Source of the DNA: Chitinophaga pinensis
Lineage (GTDB): Bacteria; Bacteroidota; Bacteroidia; UKL13-3
DNA: 35,341 nt
NCBI GenBank assembly: GCA_945861965.1
Contig: CAMAWM010000022.1
Location: forward strand, 1 to 35,341
Direction of reading: 5' to 3'
Part shown: one piece after another, positions 23,394-30,994 of the stretch
Layout of the letters: every line of letters starts with the position of its first letter
Numbering within the stretch: position 1 is the first letter of the stretch
Notes under the pieces: generated by a model
Database searches by the model: none
What the model saw: only the letters and a program-made list of their open reading frames with translations
Told to the model about the DNA's origin: nothing
Translations under genes and position numbers: made by a program

Positions 23394-23972
23394 ATGAGCA
23401 ACGAAAAAATAAAAAATTCAGCATCTCAAACATTTAAAAAAGTTCTAACTTATTTTTTAAAAGGATTACTTGTAACGCTTCCTTTAATTATAACTTTTAA
23501 GTTGGTAAGTGGAATAATTGAATGGATAGACAGCTTGTTGTTATTGGATATTCCAGGTTTGGGATTTGGAATAGTTGTAATATCTGTCATCATTATTGGT
23601 TGGGGTGGAAGTAATATAATTACAAAGCCGTTTTTAAATTTAATGGACGATTTTTTTTCAAAACTTCCATTTATAAAAATTATTTATACTTCGGTAAAAG
23701 AATTAATGGAGGCCTTTGTTGGAGACAAGAAAAAATTTACTAAACCTGTTGTGGTTGAATTTACGGTTGGGATTTTTAAGCCAGGATTTATTACACAAGA
23801 TGATTTAATTGAAATAAATCAACCTGGAATAGTTGGCGTTTATTTTCCTCATTCGTATGCTTTCTCTGGCAATTTATTTTTTGTTGATAAAAGTAAAATC
23901 AAGCCATACGATGGAAATTCAACTGAATTTATGAAATTTATAGTGAGTGGCGGTGTAATTACTATTGATTAA
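23394..23972 (+). CDS. DUF502 family membrane protein
   Basis: The 192-residue protein has the DUF502 layout: a basic N terminus (to about 20), two hydrophobic segments at about 20-43 and 52-70, then a soluble domain. The characteristic LMDDFFSKLPFIKIIYTSVKELMEAF lies near 83-108, followed by GIVGVYFPHSYAFSGNLFFVDKSKI near 145-169. DUF502 proteins have no proven function. The gene follows dnaX by 19 bases and precedes ubiA by 24, so it is probably in the dnaX transcription unit. The start is an ATG. Confidence 0.88.
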   Translation: MSNEKIKNSASQTFKKVLTYFLKGLLVTLPLIITFKLVSGIIEWIDSLLLLDIPGLGFGIVVISVIIIGWGGSNIITKPFLNLMDDFFSKLPFIKIIYTSVKELMEAFVGDKKKFTKPVVVEFTVGIFKPGFITQDDLIEINQPGIVGVYFPHSYAFSGNLFFVDKSKIKPYDGNSTEFMKFIVSGGVITID

Positions 23973-23996
23973 TATTTAATTAAAAAAACACCTTAA

Positions 23997-24875
23997 GTGA
24001 TTTCAAAAGCAATTGATTTCTTAAATCTAATCCGATTCAAAAATATTTTGATAATTGCTTTTACGCAATCCTTCGCATATTACTTTTTGTCGGATAATAT
24101 TTCTTTAGATGACTTATTAAATCAACAATTTATTTTTCTAATTATAGCTACAATTTTAGTTGCGTCAGCTGCTTATATAATTAACGATTATTTCGACTTG
24201 AAGCTTGATAAGATAAACAAAGCAAGTGCTGTAATTGTCGGCAATGGAATTAGCAGCAGAATGGCTTTGTTTGCATATTGGATAGTAAATATTGCTGCTC
24301 TATGCTTTGCTTATTTCATTTCATTTCCTGTGTTTGTAATGGTATTTTTTTGCCAATTATTTCTTTGGTTTTATTCGCGGTATTTTAAAAAAATGTTTTT
24401 AATCGGAAATATTCTAGTTGCTTTTATGGCATCGGCTTCAATTTTAATTTTATTTGTTTTTGATTCAAATGTTTCAAAAGTTGGATTGATAGTTTATGCA
24501 ATATTTTCATTTGTAACTACACTTATTCGCGAAATAATAAAAGATACTGAAGACATTCGTGGCGATGAGAAATTTGATTGTTACACTTTGCCAATTGTAC
24601 TTGGAATACAAAAAACAAAAAATGTTTTAATAGCATTACAAGTATTTTTTATAATTATTGTTACTGGGTTTTTACTTTATACTGATAGTTTAATTCATAG
24701 TCGAAATGTATTTTATTGTTGTTTATATGTTATTCTGTTTGTTCAGTTTCCAAATCTAATTATGCTGTATTTAATATATAAATCAGATGCTAAGAAAGAT
24801 TTTACCAGACTAAGTTTTATTTCTAAATTTAGTATGTTGTTTGGAATTATTAGTATGGTTTTCTGGAAAATTTAA
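23997..24875 (+). CDS. UbiA family prenyltransferase
   Basis: This 292-residue integral membrane protein transfers a prenyl chain to a small acceptor. The first Asp-rich motif is NDYFDLKLD (63-71) and the second is DTEDIRGD (183-190); both bind magnesium and the prenyl diphosphate. About eight hydrophobic segments are visible. The NDYFDLKLDKINK form is typical of the Bacteroidota subgroup often annotated as geranylgeranylglycerol-phosphate geranylgeranyltransferase, but the acceptor cannot be deduced. The start is GTG at 23997, directly after an in-frame TAA, so no longer N terminus is possible. It is followed by a polyprenol-type GT2 gene after 43 bases. Confidence 0.87.
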   Translation: MISKAIDFLNLIRFKNILIIAFTQSFAYYFLSDNISLDDLLNQQFIFLIIATILVASAAYIINDYFDLKLDKINKASAVIVGNGISSRMALFAYWIVNIAALCFAYFISFPVFVMVFFCQLFLWFYSRYFKKMFLIGNILVAFMASASILILFVFDSNVSKVGLIVYAIFSFVTTLIREIIKDTEDIRGDEKFDCYTLPIVLGIQKTKNVLIALQVFFIIIVTGFLLYTDSLIHSRNVFYCCLYVILFVQFPNLIMLYLIYKSDAKKDFTRLSFISKFSMLFGIISMVFWKI

Positions 24876-24918
24876 GTGCTGATATAATTAAAAATATTTT
24901 CAATCTTTATAAAAACGA

Positions 24919-25668
24919 ATGCTAAACGGAAAAAAAATAATTGTAGTTATGCCAGCATACAATGCTGAACATACATTAGAAAGAACTTTTAATGAAATTC
25001 CTTTTGATATTGTTGATGATGTTGTTTTGGTTGACGATACAAGCAAAGACAATACTTCAGTTTTGGCGTATCAATTGGGAATTAAAAATGTTATCAGGCA
25101 CGAAAAAAACAGAGGATATGGTGGAAATCAAAAAACTTGTTACGCCAAAGCAATTGAATTAGGTGCAGATATCGTAATAATGTTACATCCCGATTATCAA
25201 TACACGCCAAAATTGATTCATGCTTTTTCGTCTGTAATTGCTTACGATGTATTTCCGGTTGTATTTGGTTCGCGAATTTTAGGAAAAGGAGCATTGAAAG
25301 GTGGAATGCCGCTTTATAAATATTTTTTTAATAGGGTTTTAACTTTATTTCAAAATGTATTAATGAATCAAAAATTATCAGAATACCATACAGGTTATCG
25401 CGCTTTCAAAACAGAAGTTTTAAAAGACATAAATTTCGAATTGTGTAGCGATGACTTTGTTTTTGACAATCAAATAGCGGCTCAGATATTTTATTCTGGA
25501 TATGAAATTGGTGAAATAACATGCCCAACAAAATATTTTAAAGAGGCATCTTCAATAAATTTAGAAAGAAGTATAATATATGGTTTTGGTGTAGTAATTA
25601 CTTCCATTCAATATTGTTTTCAGAAAGCGGGTTTGATAAATTTAAAGCTGTTTGAAAAAAGAAAATAA
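24919..25668 (+). CDS. GT2 glycosyltransferase (DPM1-like)
   Basis: The 249-residue GT-A protein starts KKIIVVMPAYNAEHTLERT, followed by VVLVDDTSKDNT near 35-46 and MLHPDYQYTPKLI near 90-102 in place of the usual DxD region. EYHTGYRAF near 152-160 is the acceptor-side motif of dolichyl/undecaprenyl-phosphate sugar transferases. It has no C-terminal membrane anchor, unlike the GT2 at 15230-16195. It starts at an ATG 43 bases after ubiA and ends convergently 26 bases from the thioredoxin-like lipoprotein gene. A link to UbiA through a common lipid acceptor is possible but not shown. Confidence 0.86.
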   Translation: MLNGKKIIVVMPAYNAEHTLERTFNEIPFDIVDDVVLVDDTSKDNTSVLAYQLGIKNVIRHEKNRGYGGNQKTCYAKAIELGADIVIMLHPDYQYTPKLIHAFSSVIAYDVFPVVFGSRILGKGALKGGMPLYKYFFNRVLTLFQNVLMNQKLSEYHTGYRAFKTEVLKDINFELCSDDFVFDNQIAAQIFYSGYEIGEITCPTKYFKEASSINLERSIIYGFGVVITSIQYCFQKAGLINLKLFEKRK

Positions 25669-25694
25669 ATTGGAATAAAAAATTTCAAATTTGA

Positions 25695-26234
25695 TTATTC
25701 GAAAATTTCAATCATGTCTTCTTCAAGCGATTTTTCAGGCGATTCGATAATTCTACCAATTTCTATTCCGTTTTGAAAAAATATAAATGTAGGAACATTT
25801 GTTACGTTAAAAATTGAAACGTTGAAATAATTACATTGCTTTTTTCTGTCTAACATATACATTTCAATTGAAGAGTTTTGAATTCCTATTTCATCAATTA
25901 TTTTTATAAAACGTGGTAGTTCGCGCTGCGTTTCATCACACCATGTTCCGCCAAATATTAGTATTTTTAAATTTGTTGATTTGAGTTTCAACTGCGCAAT
26001 TAAATCAGGATTAATTGTATAGTTTTTATATTCTTTATCAAACCAACTAAATACTTTAGAGCCCATAAAATCTGATTTGAAAACTCTTCCATTTATAATG
26101 TTTTCTCCCTGATTTTTTTCAATTGTAAATTGCTTTATCGTGTTGCAAGAATTTAGATTTAAACATAAAAAGAATAACATCAAAATATGTTTTAAAGTGT
26201 TAATATTATTTTGGTTTGAAGAATTGGCAAACAT
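25695..26234 (-). CDS. Thioredoxin-like lipoprotein with a single active-site Cys
   Basis: This is a protein of about 179 residues. Residues 1-29 form a lipoprotein leader with Cys30 at the lipobox (LNLNSC). The thioredoxin fold starts around residue 90 with LKILIFGGTWCDETQRELPRF. The usual CxxC reads CDET, so the second Cys is missing. The cis-Pro element is NVPTFIFF, then GIEIGRIIESP. Similar WCxDS-type proteins are common in Bacteroidota, so this looks like a subfamily trait. It probably faces the periplasm. A disulfide reductase mechanism with two Cys is not possible; a binding or mixed-disulfide role is likelier. I chose the ATG at 26234 over an upstream TTG at 26252, which gives a poorer leader. 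The gene is divergent from lpoB. Confidence 0.78.
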   Translation of the reverse strand: MFANSSNQNNINTLKHILMLFFLCLNLNSCNTIKQFTIEKNQGENIINGRVFKSDFMGSKVFSWFDKEYKNYTINPDLIAQLKLKSTNLKILIFGGTWCDETQRELPRFIKIIDEIGIQNSSIEMYMLDRKKQCNYFNVSIFNVTNVPTFIFFQNGIEIGRIIESPEKSLEEDMIEIFE

Positions 26235-26266
26235 TTTGTAAAATTGAAACAATTAATTAAAATTCT

Positions 26267-26854
26267 ATGAAAAATTTATTTTTATTTCTTTGTCTATTTC
26301 ACTTAATGATATTGACAGAAAGCTGCGCTAACAGAAAGGTGAAACGAATTGATCCTAATCAACAAACGGATATTAGTGGAAGATGGAACGATACGGATTT
26401 AAAGTTGGTTGCTAATGAAATGATAACGGATGTGCTTTCTAATGCATGGCGCAAAAATTTCGAAACTAAATTCAATAGAAAACCTGTTGTAATTGTAGGA
26501 AGTGTGCGAAACAAAACAAGTGAATATATTGATGCTACAATGCTAATAAAAATGATTGAAAGGGCGTTTATAAACTCTCAAGCAGTCGGAGTTGTACAGC
26601 GAGGTGACGACCGGAATCAACTTAGAGAAGAAAGAAATGATCAACAAACTTTTTCAAGCGAGGAAAGCAAAAAAAAATGGGGCAAAGAAAAAGGAGCAGA
26701 TTATATGTTGAACGGAGTTATTACTTCAATAGTTGATGAATATAAAAAACAAAAAACAGTAGCGTATCAAATAAATTTAGAGCTTACAGATCTTGAAACC
26801 AATGAAATAGTTTGGATAGGAGATAAGCCAATTAAAAAGTACATTAAAAATTAA
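26267..26854 (+). CDS. LpoB-like penicillin-binding protein activator lipoprotein
   Basis: The 195-residue protein belongs to the LpoB/COG3417 family; in proteobacteria LpoB is an outer-membrane lipoprotein that reaches through the peptidoglycan to stimulate the synthase PBP1B. The leader ends in a lipobox with Cys20 (LTESC). The mature part has GRWNDTDLKLVANEMITDVL near 38-57, PVVIVGSVRNKTSEYID near 72-88, GADYMLNGVITSI near 145-157 and the C-terminal NLELTDLETNEIVWIGDKPIKK. The start is an ATG, 32 bases from the divergent thioredoxin-like gene. It is followed after 66 bases by a COG3014-type lipoprotein gene; the pairing is recurrent in Bacteroidota. Activation of a PBP here is inferred from the family. 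Confidence 0.85.
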   Translation: MKNLFLFLCLFHLMILTESCANRKVKRIDPNQQTDISGRWNDTDLKLVANEMITDVLSNAWRKNFETKFNRKPVVIVGSVRNKTSEYIDATMLIKMIERAFINSQAVGVVQRGDDRNQLREERNDQQTFSSEESKKKWGKEKGADYMLNGVITSIVDEYKKQKTVAYQINLELTDLETNEIVWIGDKPIKKYIKN

Positions 26855-26859
26855 TTAAT

Positions 26860-26882
26860 TTGTGCTAGTGCACAATATATTG
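26860..26882 (+). repeat. Overlapping inverted repeats between lpoB-like gene and COG3014-type gene
   Basis: TTGTGC-TAGT-GCACAA (26860-26875) is a perfect six-base inverted repeat with a four-base loop. It overlaps the palindrome CAATATATTG (26873-26882). No T run follows, so this is not a standard terminator. It lies five bases after the lpoB-like stop and could be an intercistronic RNA hairpin or an operator. Confidence 0.4.
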
Positions 26883-26920
26883 AAACGCTAAGCAAATATT
26901 GCCTTGAAACATAATTTGAT

Positions 26921-28345
26921 TTGAAGGGGTCCCTAAAAATATCACTCGTATTTATTCTGTTTTTTTTGCAATCGTGTACTACGTATTACAGAAAAAATTA
27001 TAAGCTTATGGAGGCGGTTTATAGCAATGACTTAAAAAAAGCTGAGCGCCTAATGGATGATAGCAAGTGGGAAAAACCCAATAGAAACAGACTGCTTTTT
27101 TATTTAAATAAAGGAACTGTGCTTTGGATGAATGGCAAAAATGAGCAAAGCAATATATATTTTAAACAAGCCGATTATTTTATTGAGGATTATCAAAAAA
27201 ACTATGCTGAAGTACTTTTTAGTCTAATTACGAATCAAGGCTATACAACATATCAAGGCGAGAATTTTGAACAGATTTTGTTGCAATATTATGTGACTTT
27301 AAATTTTATTCAGTTAGGTGATTTTGATAATGCATTAGTTGCTTGTAAGAGAATGCAGTTAACAATGCAAAAAATTACAGACTCGTATAAAGAAAATAAT
27401 AAGTATAAAAGAGATGCGTTTGCACATAATCTTTTAGGGATGATATACGATGCGCAGCATGAATACAACAGTGCATTTGTCGCTTATCGGAATGCATTAG
27501 AGATTTATAACCAGGATTATAAATCCATGTTAGAAACAGAGGTTCCAATGCAGCTTAAAAAAGATTTATTACGAACAGCATATTTAACAGGATTTGATGA
27601 AGAGCTTGGTTTCTATGAAAAGGAATTTAGAATGAAGCATAAAATTCAGCCGGATTCATGTGGATCTGTAGTGTTTTTTTGGAATAATGGATTGTGTCCA
27701 ATCAAAGATCGGAATGAAATTAATTTTACCATTATGCCTCAAGGCGATGGTTGGGTTGAATTTGTAAATGTAAATTTAGGGATGCGTTATCGATTTTATA
27801 TTGGCAACGAAAATGACCGAAAAAATCTTTCAGAACTAAAAATTGTAAGAATTGCTTGGCCAAAATATATTTCAAGATCTCCAATTTTCGACAATGCAAT
27901 TATTGTAGATTCAAGCGGAAATCAATCAAAATTAGAATTAGCTGAGGATATAAATGCAATAGCATATAAATCGCTTGAGGATAGAATGTTTAAGGAAATT
28001 GCCACTACAGTTTTAAGAATGGCTTTAAAACAAGCATTAGAAAGTGCATCACGAAAAAATGACAAAAACGCAGGCGCAGCTATTAGTATAATTAACGCAT
28101 TTACTGAACAAGCCGATACACGCAACTGGCAACTTTTGCCTTATTCTATTAATTATACAAGGGTGTTTTTGCCTGAAGGGAATAACAAATTAACACTTCA
28201 AGTAACCTCATCAAAGTCCAAAAGTACCGAGAAAATGGATTATTTTTTTGATATTAAAAGAGGCCAAACATTGTTTGGTTCCTCTCAAACTTTGCAATTT
28301 TCAGGTTATACCGATAAATATAAAATTCCTGTTTTGATGCATTGA
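26921..28345 (+). CDS. COG3014-type TPR-like lipoprotein
   Basis: The 474-residue protein resembles COG3014, an uncharacterised group of surface lipoproteins often next to LpoB homologs. The leader has a lipobox at Cys19 (LFFLQSC). Helical repeats follow: YSNDLKKAERLMD, NKGTVLWMNGKNEQSN, the family feature GYTTYQGENFEQILLQYYV near 107-125, and GDFDNALVACKRM near 135-147. A C-terminal beta-rich domain starts near 260. The start is TTG at 26921: an in-frame TAA is three codons upstream and there is no ATG before the leader, so this start is forced. The likely place is the periplasmic face of the outer membrane. A link to peptidoglycan synthesis is inferred only from the neighbour. Confidence 0.8.
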   Translation: MKGSLKISLVFILFFLQSCTTYYRKNYKLMEAVYSNDLKKAERLMDDSKWEKPNRNRLLFYLNKGTVLWMNGKNEQSNIYFKQADYFIEDYQKNYAEVLFSLITNQGYTTYQGENFEQILLQYYVTLNFIQLGDFDNALVACKRMQLTMQKITDSYKENNKYKRDAFAHNLLGMIYDAQHEYNSAFVAYRNALEIYNQDYKSMLETEVPMQLKKDLLRTAYLTGFDEELGFYEKEFRMKHKIQPDSCGSVVFFWNNGLCPIKDRNEINFTIMPQGDGWVEFVNVNLGMRYRFYIGNENDRKNLSELKIVRIAWPKYISRSPIFDNAIIVDSSGNQSKLELAEDINAIAYKSLEDRMFKEIATTVLRMALKQALESASRKNDKNAGAAISIINAFTEQADTRNWQLLPYSINYTRVFLPEGNNKLTLQVTSSKSKSTEKMDYFFDIKRGQTLFGSSQTLQFSGYTDKYKIPVLMH

Positions 28346-28367
28346 CTTGATATTCTTACTATTTGCC

Positions 28368-28398
28368 ATTGAAAAACGGTTTACAATAATTTTTTTTT
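28368..28398 (+). terminator. Candidate intrinsic terminator after the COG3014-type gene
   Basis: ATTG-A-AAA, loop ACGG, TTT-A-CAAT (28368-28387) forms a hairpin with one mismatch. It is followed by AA and nine T residues (28390-28398). It lies 22 bases after the stop codon, as expected for a rho-independent terminator, but the stem is AT-rich and weak. Confidence 0.42.
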
Positions 28399-28432
28399 AT
28401 TTGCGTTAGGTGTTTTCAATATAACTAAGGGA

Positions 28433-28466
28433 CTTGGCGCCAAGCGAGCAATTATTTTAAATTGCT
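28433..28466 (+). repeat. Palindrome plus inverted repeat directly upstream of the polysaccharide operon
   Basis: CTTGGCGCCAAG (28433-28444) is a perfect 12-base palindrome, GC-rich in an AT-rich setting. Two bases later AGCAATT-ATTTTA-AATTGCT (28447-28466) forms a seven-base stem ending one base before the ATG at 28468. The first may bind a dimeric regulator. The second could sequester the start region in RNA. No known regulator site is recognised. Confidence 0.45.
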
Positions 28467-28467
28467 T

Positions 28468-30969
28468 ATGTTGCGCCCTAATTTAAATTTTTTTACAAGA
28501 GTGAACAATAATAAAATCAATCGTTTAATTCGTTTATTCATATTAATTGTACTATCTCAGATTCTATGTCTGAAGACTGCGATTTCTCAAACTTCTGGAA
28601 TTAACATGCAGAATCTTTCATCTGTAAAGGTTGATGAGCTTACTGACGAACAGATTTTGAGTTTTTGGACAAAAATAAAAAGTAGTGGAATTAGTTTAGA
28701 TCGCTTTGAAAATGAGGCGTACAAAAGAAAAATGCCTTCTGATGAGTTTGCAAAATTGAAGATTAGGATTCAAAAAGTATCAAGCTCATTAAACGATAAA
28801 GAATCATTTGAAAGCGCTGGAAGAAATTCGCAAAATAAAAACGAATCAGAAAGCTACAAAGAGGTAGATGTACTTTTTTCGGTATTGAAGCCAAAGATAT
28901 TTGGTGCTGAATTGTTTTCGAATAAAAATTTAAGTTTCGAACCCAATTTGAGAATGGCTACACCTCTTAATTATCAACTTGGTCCAGATGATGAGTTGCT
29001 TATTGATATTTATGGATATTCAGAAGAGTCCTTTAATTTAAAAGTTAGTCCAGATGGTTCAATTAGAATTCCCAATGTTGGAATTGTTCAAGTCTCAGGT
29101 TTAACGATAGAATTAGCTCGTAAGCGCATCATTCAAAACCTAATGGGAAGTTACGACAGAATTGGTTCTGGCGAAACAAAGGTGAGCATTACTTTAGGCA
29201 ATATTAGAAGCATTAAGGTTACATTAATTGGCGAAGTGAATATGCCAGGAACGTATACTTTGCCATCACTTGCTACTGTTTTCAATGCATTGTATGCATC
29301 AGGTGGGCCAAGTGATAATGGATCAATGAGAAGCATTCAACTTATTCGCAACAATAAAATTGTTGCAACTTTAGATGTGTATGAATTTTTGATAAATGGA
29401 ATTGCAAAAGGAAATATTCGACTTCAAGATCAAGATATAATTAAAGTTAGTGCATACGAAACACGTGTTGAATTAAAAGGTCAGGTAAAAAGAGAAGGAT
29501 ATTTTGAAGTAGCAAAAAAAGAAAACTTAAAAAATGTAATTGATTTTGCTGGAGGTTTTACTGATTTTGCATATCGCGATAGGATTAAAGTAACACGCAA
29601 TACCAACAAACAAAAACGAGTTGCTGATGTGTCTTCTGATTTGTTTGGAATGTTTACACCGGAGAGCGGTGATGTTTATACGATAGATAGTATTTTGGAT
29701 AGATATGAGAATCGTGTGCAAATAAAAGGCGCTGTTTTTCGTCCAGGATCTTATGCATTAGACAACAACTTAACGGTATCTAAAATCATTAAAAAAGCGG
29801 ATGGAGTTAAAGAAGACGCGTTTATGTCAAGAGCAATTATTTATAGATTGAAGTCTGATAATTCACTTGAACTACTTTCGTTTAATGTTACAGATATACT
29901 TTCAGGAAAAGTTGAAGACATTCCATTAAATCGGGAAGATGTTATTCAAATTGCTTCTCTAAAAGATTTGCATGAAGGGTATAAAATAACCATTAATGGA
30001 GAGGTTTTAAGGCCAGGTGAGTTTAACTATGCGCAAAACATGAAGATTGAAGATCTGATTATTGCAGCTGGGGGATTAAAAGAATCAGCATCTATAAAAA
30101 GAATTGACGTTTCGAGAAGGAAAGACAATGCCGACAGAAACTCACTAACTGGAGAGATTACTATAATAAAACAATTTGAAATTGATAAGGATTTGAAGGA
30201 TAATTTAAGTGCCGCCAAATTTGTACTCGAGCCGTTTGATATAGTTACTATTTTTCCTTCGCCATCTTATACTTCACAGAAAAATTTGGTTGTAGAAGGT
30301 GAAGTGCTTTATCCTGCTGTTTATTCTATTTCGAAAAATAACGAACGCATTTCAGACATAATAAAAAGAGCTGGTGGAATTACTGCAAATGGATTTGCAG
30401 AAGGAGCAATTTTAATTAGACAAAAAGAAAAAACCATTTCAGATGCAGTTATAAAATCCAACAGAATTCGTGTATTAAAAAAACAGTCAAAAGACAGTTC
30501 AGAATCAAATGAATTTATTGCTGAAAAAGCAGAATTGAATTTTGATATTGTTGGTATTGATTTGCAAAAAATATTAAAAAATCCAGGATCAAAAGTTGAT
30601 TTATTTTTAAAAGAGGGCGATCTAATTCGAATCCCATCGCAAAAGCAAACCGTATTGGTTTCAGGCGAGGTTTTATACCCAGTTAGAGTGCGGTATAATA
30701 ACACTTCTGGGTTTAAAAAATATGTTTCGAGTGCTGGTGGATTTAGTCCAAATGCATTGAAAAAACGTTCGTATATTATTTATGCAAATGGTACTGCAAA
30801 ATCAACTAAAAACATATTTTTTTTGAGTTTTTACCCTAAAGTAAAACCAGGTGCTGAAATTGTGATTCCTGCAAAAGAGGAAAAAAAATCTGTTTCGACT
30901 GTTGAGTTTGCAACTATTGCAACAAGTTTAACAAGTATGGTTTTTTTAATTGTTACTTTTTTTAAATAA
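28468..30969 (+). CDS. Wza-like polysaccharide export protein with six SLBB repeats
   Basis: This outer-membrane/periplasmic exporter of about 833 residues should form the exit channel for a surface polysaccharide. A basic N terminus and long hydrophobic signal (to about residue 41) lead to a poly-export domain near 165-245 (YQLGPDDELLIDIYGY). Six SLBB-type repeats start near 249, 333, 416, 506, 606 and 728, each with a G(E/Q/A)V..PG-like turn such as IGEVNMPG, KGQVKREG, KGAVFRPG and NGEVLRPG. A single C-terminal membrane helix is at about 814-832. The classic Wza has fewer repeats, so this is an extended form. I use the ATG at 28468, not a TTG two codons upstream. It begins the polysaccharide gene run, preceded by a terminator-like sequence and palindromes. 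Confidence 0.9.
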   Translation: MLRPNLNFFTRVNNNKINRLIRLFILIVLSQILCLKTAISQTSGINMQNLSSVKVDELTDEQILSFWTKIKSSGISLDRFENEAYKRKMPSDEFAKLKIRIQKVSSSLNDKESFESAGRNSQNKNESESYKEVDVLFSVLKPKIFGAELFSNKNLSFEPNLRMATPLNYQLGPDDELLIDIYGYSEESFNLKVSPDGSIRIPNVGIVQVSGLTIELARKRIIQNLMGSYDRIGSGETKVSITLGNIRSIKVTLIGEVNMPGTYTLPSLATVFNALYASGGPSDNGSMRSIQLIRNNKIVATLDVYEFLINGIAKGNIRLQDQDIIKVSAYETRVELKGQVKREGYFEVAKKENLKNVIDFAGGFTDFAYRDRIKVTRNTNKQKRVADVSSDLFGMFTPESGDVYTIDSILDRYENRVQIKGAVFRPGSYALDNNLTVSKIIKKADGVKEDAFMSRAIIYRLKSDNSLELLSFNVTDILSGKVEDIPLNREDVIQIASLKDLHEGYKITINGEVLRPGEFNYAQNMKIEDLIIAAGGLKESASIKRIDVSRRKDNADRNSLTGEITIIKQFEIDKDLKDNLSAAKFVLEPFDIVTIFPSPSYTSQKNLVVEGEVLYPAVYSISKNNERISDIIKRAGGITANGFAEGAILIRQKEKTISDAVIKSNRIRVLKKQSKDSSESNEFIAEKAELNFDIVGIDLQKILKNPGSKVDLFLKEGDLIRIPSQKQTVLVSGEVLYPVRVRYNNTSGFKKYVSSAGGFSPNALKKRSYIIYANGTAKSTKNIFFLSFYPKVKPGAEIVIPAKEEKKSVSTVEFATIATSLTSMVFLIVTFFK

Positions 30970-30994
30970 TTAGCACAATTTATTTTTTAATGAG

